Part shown: positions 39,530-41,287 of the stretch, one piece after another | Position numbering within the stretch: the stretch's first letter is position 1 | Layout of the letters: the number at the start of each line of letters is the position of its first letter | Assembly: GCA_938074335.1 (NCBI GenBank) | Contig: CALJEL010000010.1 | Coordinates: forward strand, 1 to 41,287 | Source of the DNA: an uncultured bacterium | GTDB taxonomy: Bacteria > Nitrospirota > Thermodesulfovibrionia > Thermodesulfovibrionales > CALJEL01 | Reading direction: 5' to 3' | DNA length: 41,287 nucleotides | The notes under the pieces: model-generated | What the model was told of the DNA's origin: nothing | What the model saw: the letters and a program-made list of their open reading frames with translations, nothing else | Databases searched by the model: none | Program-made: the position numbers and the translations under genes

Positions 39530-40285
39530 CTAATGTCCCATCCCTGGATGACATCTCTTACAGTCATTCATGGGAAAGGCTACTGTAAGATGACAGACAC
39601 CGCAGAATTCTCCCTGAAGTATCCTTGTCATATAGAAATGCTTCGTTGTCTTTTTCTTTATATTAAAAATATCTGGATGACATATGTTGCACTCAAGCCA
39701 TTCATTGTGAGGCTTGTGGGGGAAAACAGCAGCAGGAATATTGGTCCATTCTGCCTCAAGGATGATTCTTTTATTAAAGGTAATATCTTCAGGTGGCTTT
39801 ATAGTAAGGTAATTAACAGGCTTGATCAATCCATCCCTCATGGCAGCAACCCAGTCTATCCCGTTTCCGAATTTTGTCTTTGGAAACTTCAAAAGTTCTG
39901 AGAACTTCTCCTTTCCATGATCTTTCTTTCCGTTATGACACCTTTCACAATCAGCAGGATTATCATGCCCGAACAGGTCCTTACCATTGTGGCAGGCTCC
40001 ACAGAACCTGCCACTTCTGTTTAAAGCTTCCGTTATTTCAGTTGTATTTGTCTTCATATTGAATTCAAGTTCAAAGTGGCATACCCTGCATGTATATTTT
40101 CTCCTGTGAATCCAGTGGGAGAAGCTCACTGCCTTCACATTATTTTTCTCTGAAGTCCTGTTTATCAAAATATTTCCATATTCCTCTGGTGGAGGAAGTG
40201 GTGGAAGGTCAAAATAAGCCTCCATTAATTGAGGCAATACAAACAGTGTAAGGAGTATTATTACTGAACCTGCTTTGTATGACAT
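39530..40285 (-). CDS. Periplasmic hexaheme c-type cytochrome B
   Basis: 251 residues from ATG 40285, which lies within the end of the preceding gene. A signal peptide (VIILLTLFVLPQLMEA) and six CxxCH haem sites follow: CRVCH, CGACH, CERCH, CNICH, CGVCH, CKRCH. Spacing suggests two three-haem (cytochrome c7-like) halves joined by a linker with FGNGIDWVAAMRDGLIKP. It is paralogous to the cytochrome upstream. Likely periplasmic electron carrier; partner unknown. Confidence 0.9.
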   Translation of the reverse strand: MSYKAGSVIILLTLFVLPQLMEAYFDLPPLPPPEEYGNILINRTSEKNNVKAVSFSHWIHRRKYTCRVCHFELEFNMKTNTTEITEALNRSGRFCGACHNGKDLFGHDNPADCERCHNGKKDHGKEKFSELLKFPKTKFGNGIDWVAAMRDGLIKPVNYLTIKPPEDITFNKRIILEAEWTNIPAAVFPHKPHNEWLECNICHPDIFNIKKKTTKHFYMTRILQGEFCGVCHLTVAFPMNDCKRCHPGMGH

Positions 40286-41070
40286 CTCTGACAATCCAGA
40301 AGTGGAAAGGCCACTGAATTATGGCACACACCGCAGTACTTGCCCTGGAATATATCAACCATTGTGTATTTTGTGGTTCCTTTCTTAACACCAAGGAATA
40401 TCTCGGGATGGCATCCCTCACAGCCCATCCATACTGTGTGTTTTTTATGGGAGAAGATTATATCAGGGAGTCCGCTAACCTTTGATTCAAGTGTAAAATC
40501 CTGTGGTCTCTGAAGCTGAGTCTTTTTTATGGATACACCTTCAATAAAATCTATTGGCTTAATAAGTCCATCTGCCTCAGCCTTTTCCCAGTCTATGCCA
40601 TTCCCGAATCTCTCCTTTGGGAATCTCTCAGTGAATTTATAAAAATCATACTCTTTCTTTGCAGTCTTACCATAGGAATGGCAGCGCTCACATCTCTTGA
40701 AATCCTCTTTTGAAGGATTCTTCGAGCATGCCTCAAAGACCTTTCTTCCCTCTACCTCCATCTTTCCATTATGACAGGTACCGCAGTAATAACCCCTCAT
40801 ATTGTCTGCAGCCTTGATGCCGGTTCCTCCGGTTTTCATTGCGAAGGCAATGTCTACATGGCATAGTCTGCATGTAAACCTTGCCCTGTGGAGCCAGTGG
40901 TCAAATTCCACAGGAGCAAGTCCTGCATTTTCAGAATAGTTATTTATAACAACCTTTCCATAGTCATGAGGTAACGGCCTTTTTTTCTTAACACCGGTCT
41001 GGGCAAGAACCAGCCCCCAAATCATCAGGATAGAACCCATAATTAGAAATAAAAACATTACCCTCTTCAT
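40261..41070 (-). CDS. Periplasmic hexaheme c-type cytochrome A
   Basis: 269 residues. A signal peptide (FLFLIMGSILMIWGLVLAQ) and six haem sites are present: CRLCH, CGTCH, CERCH, CEGCH, CGVCH, CQRCH, again as two triheme halves. The linker FGNGIDWEKAEADGLIKP and the end CGVCHNSVAFPLLDCQRCH match the neighbouring cytochrome, so the pair arose by tandem duplication. It is first in a three-gene operon, with a strong ribosome site (GGGGGAGG) and a good promoter at 41106-41134. Confidence 0.92.
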   Translation of the reverse strand: MKRVMFLFLIMGSILMIWGLVLAQTGVKKKRPLPHDYGKVVINNYSENAGLAPVEFDHWLHRARFTCRLCHVDIAFAMKTGGTGIKAADNMRGYYCGTCHNGKMEVEGRKVFEACSKNPSKEDFKRCERCHSYGKTAKKEYDFYKFTERFPKERFGNGIDWEKAEADGLIKPIDFIEGVSIKKTQLQRPQDFTLESKVSGLPDIIFSHKKHTVWMGCEGCHPEIFLGVKKGTTKYTMVDIFQGKYCGVCHNSVAFPLLDCQRCHTKQVQ

Positions 41071-41105
41071 CTCTGACCTCCCCCAGGATTTTCCTTTTTA
41101 TTCAA

Positions 41106-41134
41106 AGCATAGTAAAAAAGGACTTTTTTGTCAA
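41106..41134 (-). promoter_or_regulatory. Sigma70 promoter of the cytochrome operon
   Basis: On the minus strand TTGACA (41134-41129), a 17-base spacer and TATGCT (41111-41106). Predicted start near 41099, giving a leader of about 29 bases before ATG 41070. The -35 is a perfect consensus. The insertion-sequence end starts only about 17 bases farther upstream. Confidence 0.65.
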
Positions 41135-41150
41135 GTATTGGAGTAAACCC

Positions 41151-41287
41151 TGTGGTTACTATATTGAAATGTCACACATAATTACTATTTTAAAATGTCA
41201 CATATATGGTAGTCTCCTTCTTAAGGATGAGAACATTTTAAGGAGGAGGCTATGCAGAAAAGATACCTTATCACGGAGGAAGAGATG
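41151..41287 (+). mobile_element. Left end of an IS21-like insertion sequence (cut by window edge)
   Basis: From about 41151 (TGTGGTTACT) two near-identical 22-base direct repeats lie 26 bases apart: 41156-41177 and 41182-41203, both TTACTAT(A/T)TT(G/A)AAATGTCACA(C/T). Multiple internal terminal repeats behind a TG end are typical of IS21-family elements. An open frame with a strong ribosome site follows. The right end is outside the window, so family and boundaries remain provisional. Confidence 0.6.
41252..41287 (+). CDS. Start of probable transposase (partial)
   Basis: ATG 41252 follows TTAAGGAGGAGG. Only 12 codons are visible (MQKRYLITEEEM) before the window ends. The start is consistent with an IstA-type transposase whose N-terminus carries a helix-turn-helix, but identity rests on the upstream terminal repeats. 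Confidence 0.55.
   Translation, partial: MQKRYLITEEEM

Overview
The window is bacterial chromosome with dense operons, clear Shine-Dalgarno sites and a moderate-to-low GC feel. Two multiheme c-type cytochromes, two sigma54 two-component systems, YeeE/TusA/DsrE-type sulfur genes, a CFI-box C-terminal sorting signal and Wood-Ljungdahl-type C1 enzymes suggest an anaerobic sulfur-metabolising bacterium. Nitrospirota (Thermodesulfovibrionia-like) or Thermodesulfobacteriota would fit, but this is a guess from gene content, not a placement.

Layout. 0.2-3.5 kb (minus): lysA-dapF-argG. 3.5-7.0 kb: repeat-rich accessory zone with a transposase relic, palindromic elements, a tandem-repeat coiled-coil gene and a surface protein whose front end is frame-disrupted. 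7.0-16.5 kb (plus): sulfur-handling region. A YeeE transporter, a TusA-like protein, a PAS histidine kinase and an NtrC-type regulator come first. A sigma54 promoter then precedes a long operon (exported rhodanese, archaemetzincin, DsrE/F/H-like proteins, small membrane and exported proteins, a second YeeE, TusA), ending with UspA. 16.6-17.5 kb (plus): orphan cytosolic substrate-binding-protein-like gene. 17.5-31.1 kb (minus): the centrepiece, described below. 31.2-34.6 kb (minus): sigma54 regulator and PAS/GAF histidine kinase. 34.6-37.9 kb (plus): TolC/MacA/MacB-ATPase exporter genes without a permease gene. 38.1-39.2 kb (plus): unknown deoxyhypusine-synthase-like protein plus ferredoxin. 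39.2-41.1 kb (minus): two hexaheme cytochromes and a small exported protein. 41.15 kb to the end: left end of an IS21-like insertion sequence, cut by the window edge.

The centrepiece is an almost gapless minus-strand gene train. Transcription order is metF, UroD-type methyltransferase, AhpD-like protein, MtrH-like methyltransferase, second UroD-type methyltransferase, corrinoid protein, QueG-like Fe-S protein, RACo corrinoid activator, DUF6951-like protein, divergent folD, HdrE-like cytochrome b, HdrD-like Fe-S protein, cysteate synthase, fused sulfopyruvate decarboxylase (ComDE). Cysteate synthase plus ComDE is the Methanosarcinales route to coenzyme M. HdrDE is the methanosarcinal membrane heterodisulfide reductase architecture. 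MtaA/MtbA-like UroD proteins are the usual methylcobamide:CoM methyltransferases. MtrH, MetF and FolD are tetrahydrofolate-side C1 enzymes. Together they suggest a bacterial CoM-dependent methyl-transfer pathway that moves methyl groups among a substrate, a corrinoid, CoM and tetrahydrofolate, with membrane thiol/disulfide redox. No methyl-CoM reductase, cysteate aminotransferase or final thiol-forming CoM enzyme is present here.

Regulation is unusually legible. Three sites share the sigma54 pattern TGGCAT-N5-TTGCT: before the rhodanese operon, before metF, and before the first methyltransferase gene. Each lies next to a histidine kinase / NtrC-type regulator pair. A 39-bp repeat occurs three times identically; one copy supplies the stop codon of argG.
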